Source: Schoenoplectus triqueter
Lineage: Eukaryota > Streptophyta > Magnoliopsida > Poales > Cyperaceae
Direction: 5' to 3'
Assembly: GCA_964058805.1 (NCBI GenBank)
Contig: CAXKVV010001067.1
Span: 1 to 35,581, forward strand
DNA: 35,581 nucleotides
Positions 1 through 10,599 of the stretch are shown in pieces. The notes below the pieces were generated by a model. The model saw only the letters and a list, made by a program, of their open reading frames with translations. It was not told the origin of the DNA and ran no database searches. Positions within the stretch are counted from its first letter, which is position 1, and the number at the start of each line of letters is the position of its first letter. The position numbers and the translations under genes are program-made.

Positions 1-496
1 AGGAGGAGGAATCCGCAAAGCTTATCAAAGGTGGCTTAGTCTCTGTTGAAGCATAGTTGATCAAAAGATTGCATATGTCAGGATACTCAATTGTGGACCC
101 GGTAAATGGGTTCAGAAGGCGACTAGTAACCCGGCCCCTGCACCATCCTGTTATGAGGAGAAGACCCTCCAAGCAAGCATTAAGTATGTTGTTGCAGAGC
201 TCCGGGATGTGGACCTGTACACACTTACCAGTTGTGGAGTTTTGGAATTGGCGTTTTGGTGTGCTGTTGAACTCCATTTTACAGACAAAGCGCTTGGGGT
301 CATACTTGTCAGATCCCCACATGAGCATCCATTTGCGGGGGCAGAAGCGCCTATCAGTTATTGTGGGATCCTCTGTTGCGTTCCTCCAGTAAGAGCACAC
401 TCTGCGAAAGGCGATGTAAGAGAGTGCATCATCCGCGAGCAATGCTTCGCCAATTAGGGACACGATGCCATCAGGAAGGGCCGACCAATCTTTCAC
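1..496 (-). CDS. F-box protein, N-terminal part (runs off the left edge)
   Basis: The minus strand is open for 165 codons from 496 to base 1 without a stop. It begins VKDWSALPDGIVSLIGEALL and continues through an F-box helix region (DDALSYIAFRRVCSYWRNAT) and DRRFCPRKWMLMWG. Further on it has a repeat-like LNPFTGSTIEYPDICNLL segment. This order (F-box at residues 3-40, then D-x-RF-x-PR-x-W, then a PFTG beta-rich stretch) is that of plant F-box proteins with a DUF295/KIB-type C-terminal half. Such proteins are substrate adaptors of SCF ubiquitin ligases; the target here is unknown. Homologues usually start MxDWS, but the codon at 496-494 is GTG, and a TAG lies in frame just upstream (535-533). 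Either the ATG has been lost, or an upstream intron supplies the start. A possible intron runs 610 to 533 (gtaag...ctag), but the exon before it is not open in the needed frame. F-box identity is fairly sure; integrity is uncertain. Confidence 0.85.
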   Translation of the reverse strand, partial: MKDWSALPDGIVSLIGEALLADDALSYIAFRRVCSYWRNATEDPTITDRRFCPRKWMLMWGSDKYDPKRFVCKMEFNSTPKRQFQNSTTGKCVQVHIPELCNNILNACLEGLLLITGWCRGRVTSRLLNPFTGSTIEYPDICNLLINYASTETKPPLISFADSSS

Positions 497-532
497 TTTG
501 GAGGTTCTACTACTGAGACACAATCTTTCGAC

Positions 533-610
533 CTAGAACAATGAAATCCATCAAGAAAGCATAAGATTCCGTTTTCCATTGGTAATCCTTACAGAGACAA
601 AGCTTCTTAC
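533..610 (-). other. possible 5' UTR intron of the F-box gene
   Basis: On the minus strand a good donor (GTAAGAAG, from 610) and a pyrimidine-preceded acceptor (TTGTTCTAG, ending 533) bound a 78-bp segment just before the F-box reading frame. Splicing would join a non-coding exon to GTCGAAAG. In the phase needed, exon 1 would end in TAG, so it cannot supply coding sequence. It would have to be a leader intron. Weak support. Confidence 0.25.
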
Positions 611-1263
611 CTACAAGAAGGTGATTTGGATGATGCGCTACAGGCAGTAATTTAACATCAATATCTGAGATGAGACCTCAGTAGGGTTTTGTGGTTACAG
701 ATATATATATATATATATTTTGCCCGGAAAGCACAAGAAAAAACAGAGTAAAAACTAGGAACTCGACTGTATATCAACCTAGAATTAAACAATTTAGAGA
801 GAGAATAAATCATCTCACCATTGTTGGAGTAAAGCTACTCATTTTTGTTTCTCGTTCCCTCTCTCAGATGGCCAGATCGCAATTCACAAGCTGGAGGCGG
901 ATGGTGTAAATTAGGTTCAAACGCGTGTTTAAAACTTTAAATCAGGAGTGGAGTGGGAAGAAACTAACGGATACATCTGAAAAATGCTTGTTGGCGGGTG
1001 GGATTTATACCATACTAGGCCTATTATTATCAACCGACTAAAGCTTGAATGCAAACATTATGTATATATTTTTTATATTGCCCACTTTATGAATGCAAAC
1101 AATTACGGCCCGTTACATTTTTTATTTATTTATAGTTTGTATTTAGTTTCATTTGTGCTGAACTTAGAATACTTTTTCAAATATTAATATCATAAGAAAT
1201 TAAGAATACATTTTTTCTTCATATTCCCCAACAGAAGTACAAAATGACGGCAACAATAATTTT

Positions 1264-1287
1264 ATGGGCCTTGGGCCTTGGGCCCGT
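1264..1287. promoter_or_regulatory. cluster of TGGGCC/site II-like motifs
   Basis: Three TGGGCC/TGGGCY words stand in a row (ATGGGCCTTGGGCCTTGGGC). TGGGCY 'site II' boxes are bound by TCP factors in many plant promoters. The cluster lies about 770 bp upstream of the F-box frame, farther than usual, so function is only a possibility. Confidence 0.25.
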
Positions 1288-2689
1288 CTTTTTTCAAAAC
1301 TCGAAGAACTTGGCATGAATGACCGACTAATTAAACATCCAATATAACTAATTAAATAAGATACCGTTTTCAATTTTAATTATTTAATTTGGAAATATTT
1401 CTTATGATATCAAGGGGATAAATGTTGTTAAAGTCTGATGGATGCTAAATTTATCCTTTGTAAACTTAGCTGTAATTGAGAAATTGTCAAATTGTAATGG
1501 TATTTGTATGATATTATGGTACTTCAACTGTCGAGTTTTTATATTGGCAAAGTAAAGAATTTTAATTTACCGATTCTGATCATACAAATTCAAATGTCAA
1601 AGCTACATAATTGATAGTTTGATACTGGAAGGTGTTAGCCAAATTACTCTTACTTTACATAGAGAGACGATGCCAATCATAGACACGATGTTTTGTTGGA
1701 ATTCCCTCACATTCATAATTTCACATATGTGATTATTGTACGTATATCATAATTTAATCTGCTTGTTGTTTTCTACATTTAAATTTTTCTGACGCCATCC
1801 GATACTTAATTCTACGAGGTTATTTGATCAAAATCTGTCATTATGACTCCGAATAAATAATAATGATAGTTTGTAAATAACTAATAATATTATAGTGGTT
1901 AATGCTTAATTTTTATAATAATATATTTTTAATATGATGTAATTATATTTGAATTAAGTTAATGATATTCTAATTTAATATATCTGAAATATATATTTTT
2001 TGTACCGGAGACCTTCTGCGTCCATTTTTCTAATATTAATAGGAGCGGACCTAGAGAGAGCCAGAGGGGCAGTTGCCCCCATCTGAATTTTGAAAAATAA
2101 TGTTTTTAGATAATATTTTTGGTAATCTGTCCCCCTGAAAAAAAATCCTCCCAAGATTGTTTGATTAACTTAATTCACATAATGAGTGCATAATGAAATA
2201 ATTATGCAAAGATTTTAAAATATAAAGATTCATAGTGGAAAACTTTCATCATCAACTTAATTATTTATTATTTTGAGTTTCATTTTGTTGTTATTTTTAA
2301 TATATAAAAGAATATTATTTTGATAGTTTTTTATAAGATAATAATATATATTAAATTATTAATTTTTATTTAGTATTCAATTAGTTCATGAATTCAAATT
2401 TGATAAAGTATTACAAGACTAAAATCCTACATCCCCTCAATAAATTGATCTTAAATTTTGGTTAGGCACCTTGTTTTATTCAGAGGTGAAGTCTATCCTC
2501 GTATAAGTGTAACATTGTTTCGGACCATGAAGTTAAAAAAATGGCTTGCGGTAGGCACGTGTTACAATGTGTTTACATTCTACAAACAAAGTTCTCAATT
2601 TTCGGACCAACTAGAAATGCTTTCGCACCTACAGTCTACGCATGATAACATCTTTTATTGAAACAAACAATTGAGAATTTGAGATGCTC

Positions 2690-2850
2690 AGGTCAAAGGA
2701 TATGCTGCGGAGTGTATTTACGCCAGTTTTTGATGGCGACAAGACCACGGTCCGATTTGGTTAAATTGAGACATCGAGAAGTTTGGTGACTCGCCTTATG
2801 CAGATGACATTTGTCTTTTCTTGAAGTGGAATTCAATTTTGGTACGATAA
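2690..2850 (+). pseudogene. fragment of LINE reverse transcriptase (YADD box)
   Basis: The frame beginning at 2788 reads DSPYADDICLFLKWN, which matches the YADD catalytic box and following hydrophobic strand of non-LTR reverse transcriptases. Upstream sequence is too decayed to follow. It is a short relic with no intact ends and no TSD found. Confidence 0.35.
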
Positions 2851-2859
2851 AATAATAGT

Positions 2860-3820
2860 ACTGCGAGGTTATGAGGGAATAGACTAATCCTTTCCTAACT
2901 CAAGGAAGAGCAATATTTAAAAAAATATATATTCTTTTTATTATTCACTTGTTGTCTAGCTGTCTTTCCCTTCAAGAAAAGAATTCAAGATATTGTGCGT
3001 CTCCTCCCCAGTTTTGTATAACCGTTCGTTTCTTCTTTTTACTTTTTCCTTTTTTGACTTGCTGAAAGCCATCACGGCAGTATCCAACTAGATTTTTTTT
3101 ATTTGAAATAGATATATCTAAAGTCGATGATATGTACACGATGCTTTTCATATTAAAAAATATATAAATATCATAAAATTTATTTTTATTAAATACGACG
3201 TCTATTAACATAACTTTTCATTTATTTTAATCCTTCTAAAAATAACATAAAATAAAAACAAATTATTTATGTATCACTTAAACATCTTTCTACATTTAAA
3301 ATATTAGTTATCGTTTCAAAACATTATAACATATTAGTGTCTGCACGTGGGAGCGAATATATTTGTTGATCAATTACAAAGACTCTTAAATTTATAAATA
3401 AATATAATTCACAAAACATAATAAGTTTTTTTAAATAAAGTTCTATATTTCTTTATTAAAAACTTAAAAATAATTTATTATTATTTTATTTGATGAATAA
3501 TTTTTTGAGACCACACATTAATGCTTGACAAAAAATAAAAATGAAATGAAGAAAAAAATTGATAATGGTCAAAATCTGAATTAATAGTTTTTAAAAATAT
3601 TGAACAATATTATTCGATTAGGACTTAGGAGCATTTCAATCATTCAGAAAAGGCTAAAAACATAACATTATTGAAAAATCTAGCATATAGATACAACCAC
3701 TAATCTAGACTGAAATTATTTTGGGCCGAGAAAGCGGTAGATTTTATTTTGGGGCAAAGACAACGATAGTAATAAAGTTTTTAATCTCAAATTATATTGA
3801 GATAGACTAAAAAAAATAAA

Positions 3821-3823
<3 letters not shown>
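2860..3823. other. AT-rich spacer, no feature seen
   Basis: Low-complexity AT-rich sequence without a recognisable gene, terminal repeat or microsatellite of note. The ORF at 2972-3211 on the minus strand has no domain and is Lys/Ile/Phe-rich, as expected by chance in AT-rich DNA. Confidence 0.4.

Positions 3824-3914
<91 letters not shown>
3824..3914. repeat. (TAA)n microsatellite
   Basis: About 30 uninterrupted ATA/TAA units end exactly where the MITE-1 copy at 3916 begins. A minus-strand ORF across it is poly-isoleucine and not real. Confidence 0.95.
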
Positions 3915-3915
<1 letters not shown>

Positions 3916-4310
3916 GTGAGGCTATAGTGCTTCATGAAGCACAAAGTCGTTCGTGCTTCGCATTTGTATCTCGTATTTGAAAGACCAAACGGTTGATCCA
4001 AACTGTTGAACATGATCTTCATATCAAAATATCATTGAAAAATAATATTTATATTTTTTAAAAAAAAATTCTTAGATGGACGGGAAATCACTAGTATTGA
4101 ATGATGTGAAAATCATTAGATCAATAAATTTTGTACCAATCTAAAAAATAGCAAAGATTTAAAAAATATATATATATAATTTGATCTCCAACAATATTCC
4201 AATATGAAGATCAATTTTAATGGTTTGAATCGGCCGTTTGAATTTTTAAATTTGAGTTACGGACGCGAAGGACAAAAAATTTTATGATTCACGAAGCACC
4301 ATAGCCTCAC
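3916..4310. mobile_element. MITE-1 copy (subtype with GTGAGGCTAT ends)
   Basis: A foldback element of 395 bp. The left end GTGAGGCTATAGTGCTTCAT is matched inverted by the right end ...CGAAGCACCATAGCCTCAC. The inverted similarity runs inward through GGTTGATCCAAACTGTTGAA on the left and the GAATCGGCCGTTTGAA region on the right. It has no coding capacity. Both sides are (TAA)n arrays, so target duplications cannot be read reliably. It shares motifs with the copies at 5095-5963, 18765, 22452 and 35421. Confidence 0.8.
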
Positions 4311-4311
4311 T

Positions 4312-5094
<783 letters not shown>

Positions 5095-5243
5095 CTTAAA
5101 ATTATAAAATTCGGTCTATGTCTAGATATTCATACGAAAATTATTTTGAGTGGTTCGGATCGACCATTTAAATTTTGAGAACAAAGAACTGATCCATAGC
5201 ACAAAGATGATATTTATTATGAATAGCACCATAGCCCAACTCT
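5095..5243. mobile_element. MITE-1 right-end fragment
   Basis: The sequence GAGTGGTTCGGATCGACCAT, then AACTGATCCATAGCAC and the terminus GCACCATAGCCCAACTC, matches the right third of the complete copy at 22452-22851. The left half was not found. It runs straight into a CT/TA microsatellite. Confidence 0.7.
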
Positions 5244-5265
5244 CTCTATATATATACATAGAGTG

Positions 5266-5596
5266 AGTGTGTGTGTTTCATGAAGTACAAAATCTTTTAT
5301 ACTTCATAGCTATATCTCGAACTTTAAAGTCAAAACGGTCTATCCAAACTGTTGAACATGATCTCCATATTGAAACATCTTTGGAGATCAAATTTTTAAA
5401 ATATTTGCTATATTTAGATGGATGAAAAATCAATAGTATTAGACAGTACAGAAATCGTTAGATCAACAAATTTTGGATCGACCGTTTGGATATTTTTATA
5501 TGAAGATCATGTTTAACGGTTTGGATTGACCGTTTGGACTTTCATATCTAAGATACGGATGCGAAGCATTAGAGATTTTATGATTCACGAAACACC
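5266..5596. mobile_element. MITE-1 copy, degenerate, subtype of 3916
   Basis: The left part (TTTCATGAAGTACAAAATC, then GTCTATCCAAACTGTTGAAC) and the inverted right part (TTTAACGGTTTGGATTGACC, then GATTCACGAAACACCATA) follow the 3916-4310 copy in order and spacing. The outermost bases are lost. It is directly followed by the next copy. Confidence 0.7.
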
Positions 5597-5955
5597 ATAC
5601 GGATGCTATGCGTAGCATGGATGACCCGTGTTCTACAGATTTTTTCTCCACTTTAAAGTTCAAATGGCCAATCCGACCGGTCAAAATATTTTTTATATAA
5701 AAATCTAGTTGGGGATCAAATTTTATATTTTGTATTTGCTATTTTTTAAGATAGTTAGAAAATGACTCATAATAATTAAATCAAGATATTTTCTAACTAT
5801 CTTAAAAAATACTATTTTTTTTGACAAATATAAAATTTAGTCCCCAATTAAATTTTCATATGGAAAATATTTTGACCGGTCAGATCGACCATTTGAACTT
5901 TGAAGATGGAGAAAAGATCCATAACACACGGGTCATCCGTATTACAGGTAGCACC

Positions 5956-5963
<8 letters not shown>
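5597..5963. mobile_element. MITE-1 copy with strong hairpin
   Basis: The arms are long and nearly complementary. GGATGACCCGTG on the left matches inverted CACGGGTCATCC on the right. AATCCGACCGGTC pairs with GACCGGTCAGAT. The centre is GATAGTTAGAAAATGACTCA...TTTTCTAACTATC, the same centre seen at 18935-19000 and 22615-22690. Short ORFs on both strands (5496-5684, 5821-6018) are shadows of the arms. The outer TIR bases are missing, and the right end merges into (TA)n(GA)n. Confidence 0.8.

Positions 5964-6015
<52 letters not shown>
5956..6015. repeat. (TA)n(GA)n compound microsatellite
   Basis: About 13 TA units are followed by roughly 20 GA units with one AA interruption. It lies between a MITE-1 right end and the left end of a different foldback element at 6014. 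Confidence 0.95.
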
Positions 6016-6424
6016 TAAAGATACTTTGAGCTCAAACTCACGGAGGCTTTCCGTGAACTTAACTCAAAAGGTACATCAAATCATCTCTAAATTTTAATTT
6101 ATCATACTCATCAAATTTTTTATATGAAAATCTTGTGGAATGCAAAAAATTTGGAGTGTTTCGAGTTTTTTAAGTTATAGTTTTTAATTTTTAAAAATCA
6201 GCTCTAAAAATATTAACATATTTTCTAATATTTGAACATCATTTTTAAAAACTAAAAACGGTGAATTAAAAAACTCAAAACACTCCAAATTTTTGCATCC
6301 CATAATATTTTCATATAAAGAATTAAATAAGAATGATCAATTAAAATTTGAAGATGATTTGATATACTTTTGAAGTTAAAATCACGGAAGACCTTCATGA
6401 GCTTAATCTCATGGTATCTTTACT
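6014..6424. mobile_element. MITE-2 foldback element (AGTAAAGATAC ends)
   Basis: Both ends read AGTAAAGATAC inwards. The left continues TTTGAGCTCAAACTCACGG and the right, inverted, CATGAGATTAAGCTCATG. Complementarity carries on to the centre (CTCAAAACACTCCAAATTTT mirrors AATTTGGAGTGTTTCGAG). Length is 411 bp with no coding sequence. The left flank is (GA)n and the right flank (TA)n. Confidence 0.8.
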
Positions 6425-6745
6425 ATATATATAAAAGGTGTTTAAATAGGTGAACTAAGTATTTAATTATGTGAACTAGGTATTAGATAAGTGAACTGAA
6501 TATTTAGATGGACAAATCAGATATTTAGATAGGTGATCCAAATATTTACATATATGAACTATTCAGATTGATAAACTAGGTATTTTAATAGATAAATAAG
6601 ATATTTAGATAGAAAAAGTCAAACGTCACAAATGGATTAAGTATTTAGATATATGAATCAGATATTTAAATAAGTTAATTAGGTACATATATAGATGAGT
6701 CGGATATTAAGATAGATGAATCATTAGATAGAAAAAAAACATCAC
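6425..6745. repeat. degenerate ~21-bp tandem repeat
   Basis: Units such as GTGAACTGAATATTTAGATGG, GTGAACTAGGTATTAGATAA and variants (AAATCAGATATTTAGATAG) recur about a dozen times with drift and small gaps. An isolated related unit lies at about 6832-6865. It is non-coding. Confidence 0.7.
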
Positions 6746-7225
6746 ATGAATTATAAGGAAAAAAATACATTTGGCAGATAAGAGAAAAAAATCTTGAGAA
6801 AAAAAATTGGCTTGGGTACTTATATATACATCTCAGATATTTTGATAAGTGAACTACAAATTTTGATAGAAAAATAATAATATGACATATGCTGTATAGA
6901 AAATTATATTGTACGAAAAGTGCATTGAAGATTTTCTTAGGAACCAAGACTCGAGGGATAAAAAAAATTCTCTAATTATTCATCAAGGAAACACAAAAAA
7001 TTGTATTGAAAATAGATGTCATTTCCTAGCTTGAAAGCTCTTGACATTATTTATATATACGGAGTATCAATTTTTTTTTCTTTAACTCTTTAATTAGTAA
7101 AGGTATTACACTCTTGATGTTTTGTCAAATAACATTGCATTACATTAAACGATGAACTTAATAGTAATTATCTACACATGCAACAAATTAAATAAGATGT
7201 AAATGTTTCAGTATGAAGTACAACA
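6746..7225. other. AT-rich spacer, no feature seen
   Basis: The ORF at 6675-6947 (minus) overlaps the tandem repeat and has no recognisable domain. There is nothing else to support a gene or element here. Confidence 0.35.
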
Positions 7226-7560
7226 CAAATATATATAGAGATGGATTCAGATTTTGTGTTCGGGACAAGCTTTAATTTTTTTTTTCATTTTAACCATTTA
7301 AACTATGTTTTAACTTCATAAAAATCTTTAATGTTAAGTAAAAAATCATTTACATTTTTAAAAGCCATTAAATAATCCCGTTTAAATTATTTTACCTCAA
7401 AATTATTGTCTTATCATTAAAAACAGTGTTTTTTTTAAAAAAAAAAACTTGGTCTGGGAGGTAAAAATTAGATTTTCTTTCAGGGACAAAATAAATATAT
7501 ATTTTTAATACTGCCTGCTATCTGTGAGGAGGGGTGATAATTTTGTCACCCCTTTGTTCC
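7226..7560. mobile_element. possible relic of a DNA transposon or retroelement end
   Basis: The left part (GATGGATTCAGATTTTGTG) and right part (AGGAGGGGTGATAATTTTGT followed by CACCCC) resemble the 'gcggatccaggatttg ... ggggtg' relics common in plant genomes. No clean TIR or TSD was found, so this is a weak call. Confidence 0.2.
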
Positions 7561-8479
7561 TACACGAAAGATTCATATTCTCTAGAGTGAATGACAACTT
7601 TAGAGAGTAGAGTAGACATATTTTATTTACTAGCTATAGTACAGAATAACATCAAGATCCATGCTAAATAATTTATAGGGTGAGATTTTAATCCGGTTAG
7701 TACTTTATTATATAAAATATTATAGAGGACATAAATTCTTCTAAAAGTCCATAGAGGGAAAAAAAGACCGTTTTCATATAAAGAAAGGTGAGACAATTTT
7801 AGGGTTGGATAAAAATCTGTGATTGTTTATTAAATGTAGTATATATATTTTTTATGTTAGCAGTATGATTTTAAAGATATATTTTTTAAAATACTTTATG
7901 GATTGAGGTATGATTTTGTAGTTTTATTAAAACTGAAATATATTTTATAATTATTTTCACTAAAAGTGTAATTTTAAGGATAGAGTTTGAAAGTATTTTT
8001 CCCGGGACCCATCAAGTATCCCGTTGTTTCGGCACTGCAGTAAATTGGTTTTTGTATTGTTATTTTGAAGTAATCTTAATATTGTACGTACATTGATATT
8101 AGTAATTTAATTAATGCCGTATTAATTTTATTTTTGTATTATTCTATTGTATATATAAATGATTAGAGTGTTGAGAAATATTTTTAAAATCACTAGTAGC
8201 ATAATTGCTCCTTCAGAATACAACAAGATCACAGACTCAATTTTTGAGGCAGATGCCCAAGAATCAAGATTGCTTCTTCAGATGCCAAAACAATGGCTTC
8301 TACGATTAAACTTCATTCGGTCGTAACTGCTCTTAATTTAATTCATGGTTACATCCGCGCGTTTGGATGTGTCATGTGAGACGGATATAAGACTCTTCTC
8401 TTGTCTTGTCGTGCCTCGTCTTATTGTCTTTTGTCCTGCAGTCTTCTGCTTTTCTTTTTCAACTTTTATCGTATTTCAT
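7561..8479. other. AT-rich spacer, no gene recognised
   Basis: No recognisable domain on either strand. The ORF at 8345-8572 runs into the terminal repeat of the following Mutator-like element, so its C-terminus is transposon end sequence. Confidence 0.4.
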
Positions 8480-8488
8480 ATTTTAAAG

Positions 8489-9748
8489 GGGGAATTTAAT
8501 AAAATATCCTTCTTTATAAATATTTATAATAAAATATCCTTCCCTTCAAATTTTAACAAAATATCCTTTTGACCCATTTAGAATTATTTATCATGATTTT
8601 TAGAGTGGTGAAGAGCTTAATTGCATAGTTATATCTTAAATGCACAATTCTAAATTAATTAAAATATTTTTAATGAGTGATCGATGCTAGCATGGACTTA
8701 AACTAAACTACATAGTAAGCTTAACTGAAAAATTTATTAGTTTAGTCATAAATAAAAAACTTAAACTACTAAAATCAATCTAACTTATTAATGATGTGTT
8801 AAATAAATTTATTAATTTTTTACTATATTTCTTGTAAATTAAAGTGACAAAAACTTGATTAAAATGACTTATCAAACTTTAGTTTTTGCACTGACTTTTT
8901 TAATTAAATAAAATTAAAAAGATTTAAATACTTAAAATTTTAAATATATCACTTATAAAGTAAAGTATATCGGTTATGACAATTTGGGCAAGTAAAGTAT
9001 TTCGGTTATGATAATTTGGGCTTAGTTCATTCTTAAGGCATGTTTAGTAGTTCTGGGATTATGTTTATATTGTTATGCAGGATAAAATTCTACATATGAA
9101 AATTCATTAATCAACTTTGTTAAATCTATAAGCATAGAAAACACACAAAAATGATATCGTGGGTGTAGACACTATTGTTCGTTTATATTGTGGTCGTGTG
9201 GGAAATTTTATCTTTCTTTTTAAAATTCTTGATATTAATTCTATTTTTTACTAATAATATTAATATAAAATAATATTTTTTTAAATGAAATGATATTTTT
9301 TTTATTTATGAAAGCATTTTAAAATTTTAAATTCTAATAAATATTAAGAAAACAGAAAAAAATAAAAATGATGAAAATAGTTATTATTAATTTAATTTGA
9401 ATAAAAAATTAATTGAGTGATCTTTAAAAAAATTATATTTTGAAAATAAAATTTTACCAATAATTTATGATGATTGGAAGACTAATAAAATTTGTTGGAT
9501 CGTTTACTGTGATTTATTAAGATGGTAGACTAATAAACTCCATAAGGCCAAGTGTAAAGGTCATTCGAAACTCTAATTAAACCAATCTGATAATTGAAAG
9601 ACTAATAAATTCAAAACCCTAGTTAAATCATTGTTAATCATGATAGATAATTTTAAATGGATCAAGAAAGATATTTTGTTAAATAATTTGGAGTGGAGGG
9701 TATTTTGTTATAAAATTTTGTGAAGAAGGATATTTTGTTAAATTGCCC
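8489..9748. mobile_element. non-autonomous Mutator-like element (MULE)
   Basis: The element is 1,260 bp with long terminal inverted repeats (8489-8597 and 9637-9748). The left end is GGGGAATTTAATAAAATATC; the right end, inverted, is GGGCAATTTAACAAAATATC. The similarity continues through CCATTTAGAATTATTTATCATG versus its slightly diverged mirror. It is flanked by ATTTTAAAG (8480-8488) and ATTTTAAGG (9749-9757), a 9-bp target duplication with one mismatch, as expected for Mutator superfamily insertions. Each TIR contains the word AACAAAATATCCTTC three times with drift. The interior has no transposase and is AT-rich. Confidence 0.85.
8959..9022. repeat. 32-bp tandem duplication
   Basis: AGTAAAGTATATCGGTTATG... 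(8959-8990) is repeated at 8991-9022 with few changes, both copies ending AATTTGGGC. It lies inside the MULE interior. Confidence 0.85.
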
Positions 9749-9849
9749 ATTTTAAGGTAAGAACCATATTTAAAAACACACACACAAACATTCGAGTGGT
9801 TAAAAAATTTTATGGCTGGAGACTCATTCATTGCTCATTTAGAATTAAT

Positions 9850-10577
9850 TTATTATTGTCTCATTTATTAATGGACCGAGTCATTAACGAGCTAGCTCGT
9901 TATATTTGTTAAGTTAATGAGCCGAATTTGAGCTTAAATAAACTCGACTCATTAAGCTCGTTTGGTTTGATAAACTAAAAATATTTGTTATCTATATTAT
10001 TTTATTATGTTTTTTTAATATAGTAATTAAATAGGTTATAGTACTTGATAGTCGTATACGATATAGGTATAGTATATCGAAGATATATCACTCTTTGACT
10101 TTGTATAGTGTTGGTGTGTGTAGGTTATATTGTGAACCTCTTCTCAGTAGTCTTATCTCTTTACAGAGGCTCGACCGAGTGGTCAAAGAGGTTGGATTCT
10201 TGTACTTAATGTCTTTGACTTGGTATGTGAAATCTCAATGTAATTAATTGGGTCTGGGCTAATATTAGACCCGATATGATTGAGCCCTATCAGTACTAAA
10301 TTATTATGTCAAATTTATATAAAACATATTGCTATTAAATATTTTATTAATTTTTATATAAATTTTTATATAAAATAACATAAAAAAAATATTATTAACT
10401 ATAAAATGAGTCTTAACGAATCAGCTTGACTAGTTCGTTAACTTAACGAGCCGATTTTAAGTCAAACCCTTTTGATTCAGAAGTAATATATAAATCAACT
10501 CAGTTCGATTCGTTAAGCTAATGAGTCGAACACAAATTTAGATTCAACTCAGTTCAACATGGATTGTTTACAGCCCT
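9850..10577. mobile_element. hAT-like relic with GAGCC/GAGTCG subterminal repeats
   Basis: Scattered words of the kind ACGAGCTAGCTCG, AATGAGCCGAA, ACTCGACTCATTAAGC occur at 9870-9970. TTAACGAGCCGATT, AACTCAGTTCGATTCG, AATGAGTCGAACAC occur at 10430-10560. Such short GC-richer words repeated in both subterminal regions, with an end reading CAGCCCTA (mirror TAGGGCTG), are typical of plant hAT derivatives. The right end is at about 10579. The left terminus and TSD could not be fixed, so the element is likely truncated. Confidence 0.45.
10160..10237 (+). repeat. tRNA-like segment, possible SINE head
   Basis: CTCGACCGAGTGGTCAAAG resembles a tRNA A box region (GGCCGAGTGGTTAAGG in Ser/Leu tRNAs). 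About 45 bases on, GGTATGTGAAATCTC vaguely resembles a B box. No cloverleaf with paired acceptor stem can be drawn, so it is not a tRNA gene. A decayed tRNA-derived SINE is possible. Confidence 0.2.
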
Positions 10578-10599
10578 ACACGCACACTCTGACCGGCGC

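Larger units (their letters stand above)
497..2689. other. AT-rich intergenic DNA upstream of the F-box gene
   Basis: No gene is recognisable here. There is a short (AT)n run at about 700-718. A stretch at 2040-2150 (GGAGCGGACCTAGAG... then a CCCCC-rich segment) resembles the degenerate 'gcggacc..agggggc' ends of common plant transposon relics, but no partner end was found. Short ORFs in this interval (691-909, 984-1187, 2458-2661) show no recognisable domain. Confidence 0.4.

Noticed and set aside
57..457. Plus-strand ORFs at the left edge
   Set aside because: They are antisense shadows of the F-box frame on the minus strand.
3807..4022. Minus-strand ORF with a long isoleucine run
   Set aside because: It is the translation of a (TAA)n microsatellite and MITE end.
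5496..6018. Two short ORFs with shared GRIGHLNF/GQIDHLNFE peptides
   Set aside because: The similarity arises because they read the two inverted arms of a MITE; no protein is implied.
10160..10237. A functional tRNA gene
   Set aside because: Only an A-box-like stretch is convincing; there is no paired acceptor stem, anticodon stem or good B box.
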